49,994 bases of DNA from Bacillota bacterium (GTDB taxonomy: Bacteria; Sysuimicrobiota; Sysuimicrobiia; Sysuimicrobiales; Segetimicrobiaceae). Below are positions 49,755-49,994 of this stretch, one piece after another. The stretch lies in assembly GCA_021324255.1 (NCBI GenBank), contig JAJPJL010000008.1, positions 1-49,994 of the forward strand, read 5' to 3'. The translations under genes were made by a program, and so were the position numbers. Each line of letters begins with the position of its first letter. Position 1 is the first letter of the stretch. Below the pieces are notes generated by a model, which was given only the letters and a program-made list of their open reading frames with translations, was not told the origin of the DNA and did no database searches.

Positions 49755-49994
49755 CTACGCCACCCCGATCGGCCGGTCCCGCAGGCGCGGCGCCCGGGTC
49801 GGCATCAACGTGCCGTCGCGAATCGACTCCACCACCGCCGCGTCGTTGAACCACGAGGCGGGCGCGGGCGCGCCCCAGTACGTGGCGCGCCGCGGGTCGT
49901 CCAGCGTCCACCGGATCGGCTGCCAATCGGGATCCACGATGAGATAGTCGCCGGTGTACAGTTCGATGCGGTTGCCGTCGGGGTCGCGCAGGTA
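49755..49994 (-). CDS. Extradiol ring-cleavage dioxygenase, C-terminal part (HpaD/catechol 2,3-dioxygenase-like)
   Basis: Only the last 79 residues are in the window. They begin YLRDPDGNRIELYTGDY, in which Glu is the third iron ligand and Tyr an active-site residue of type I extradiol dioxygenases. The following IRWTLDDPRRATYWGAPAP resembles the end of 3,4-dihydroxyphenylacetate 2,3-dioxygenase. It would open the ring of a catechol. The N-terminal half lies beyond the right edge. Confidence 0.85.
   Translation of the reverse strand, partial: YLRDPDGNRIELYTGDYLIVDPDWQPIRWTLDDPRRATYWGAPAPASWFNDAAVVESIRDGTLMPTRAPRLRDRPIGVA

Overview
This window is a very GC-rich stretch (about 70% by eye) of bacterial chromosome from what looks like an uncultivated lineage. 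It is densely packed, with many 4-base ATGA or GTGA gene overlaps and some start codons that seem to lie almost at the transcription start. The gene content (CysO/CysM/Mec cysteine route, ECF41 sigma factor, SAM hydrolase, XRE-TPR regulators) suggests a deep-branching Terrabacteria-type bacterium. A beta-barrel-like protein ending in Phe hints at an outer membrane. I cannot name the phylum from sequence alone. No phage, insertion sequence or CRISPR array is visible.

Layout. 0-3.6 kb: partial M14-like deacylase, M24 peptidase, conserved hypotheticals, and a hicB antitoxin followed by a broken hicA. 3.7-3.9 kb: initiator tRNA with a consensus promoter. 3.9-8.6 kb (minus): a cysteine locus comprising a Cys-containing leader ORF, cysO-like sulfur carrier, SerK-like serine kinase, cysM and JAMM peptidase, running on into an Rrf2 regulator, a small zinc anti-sigma protein and Ppx/GppA. 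8.6-11.8 kb: M23 peptidase, a histone-H1-like basic protein, a membrane protein and an anchored cytochrome c. 11.8-20.9 kb: a two-component system and a copper cluster (two CopC, a YtkA-like protein, a CopC-CopD fusion, an outer-membrane-like barrel, CopD). The two copC genes share a near-identical promoter box. 20.9-27.8 kb: ECF41 sigma factor with its own-type promoter, PQQ-repeat propeller, SDR and MarR sharing a palindromic operator, GT39-like glycosyltransferase, DinB. 27.9-38.5 kb (minus): MFS exporter, second M14-like deacylase, LipB, DUF4149-like, LemA-TPM-TPM-LemA, S41 protease, SAM hydrolase, truncated Fpg, AlaX. 38.6-41.9 kb: YggT, SpeH, COG2426-like membrane protein, double-hotdog thioesterase, unknown membrane protein. 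41.9-44.9 kb: a secreted protein made of five 18-residue repeats, then an XRE-TPR regulator and a secreted phosphoesterase. 45-50 kb: amidase, YibQ-type deacetylase, frameshifted PepA, CsaA-like protein and the end of an extradiol dioxygenase.

Two systems stand out. One is the cysteine operon: it would convert serine to O-phosphoserine (SerK-like), load sulfide on a CysO carrier, make CysO-Cys (CysM) and release cysteine (JAMM), behind a candidate cysteine-sensing leader peptide. The other is the repeat-peptide/XRE-TPR pair, which has the architecture of a peptide-pheromone (RRNPP-like) system with a multi-copy precursor.
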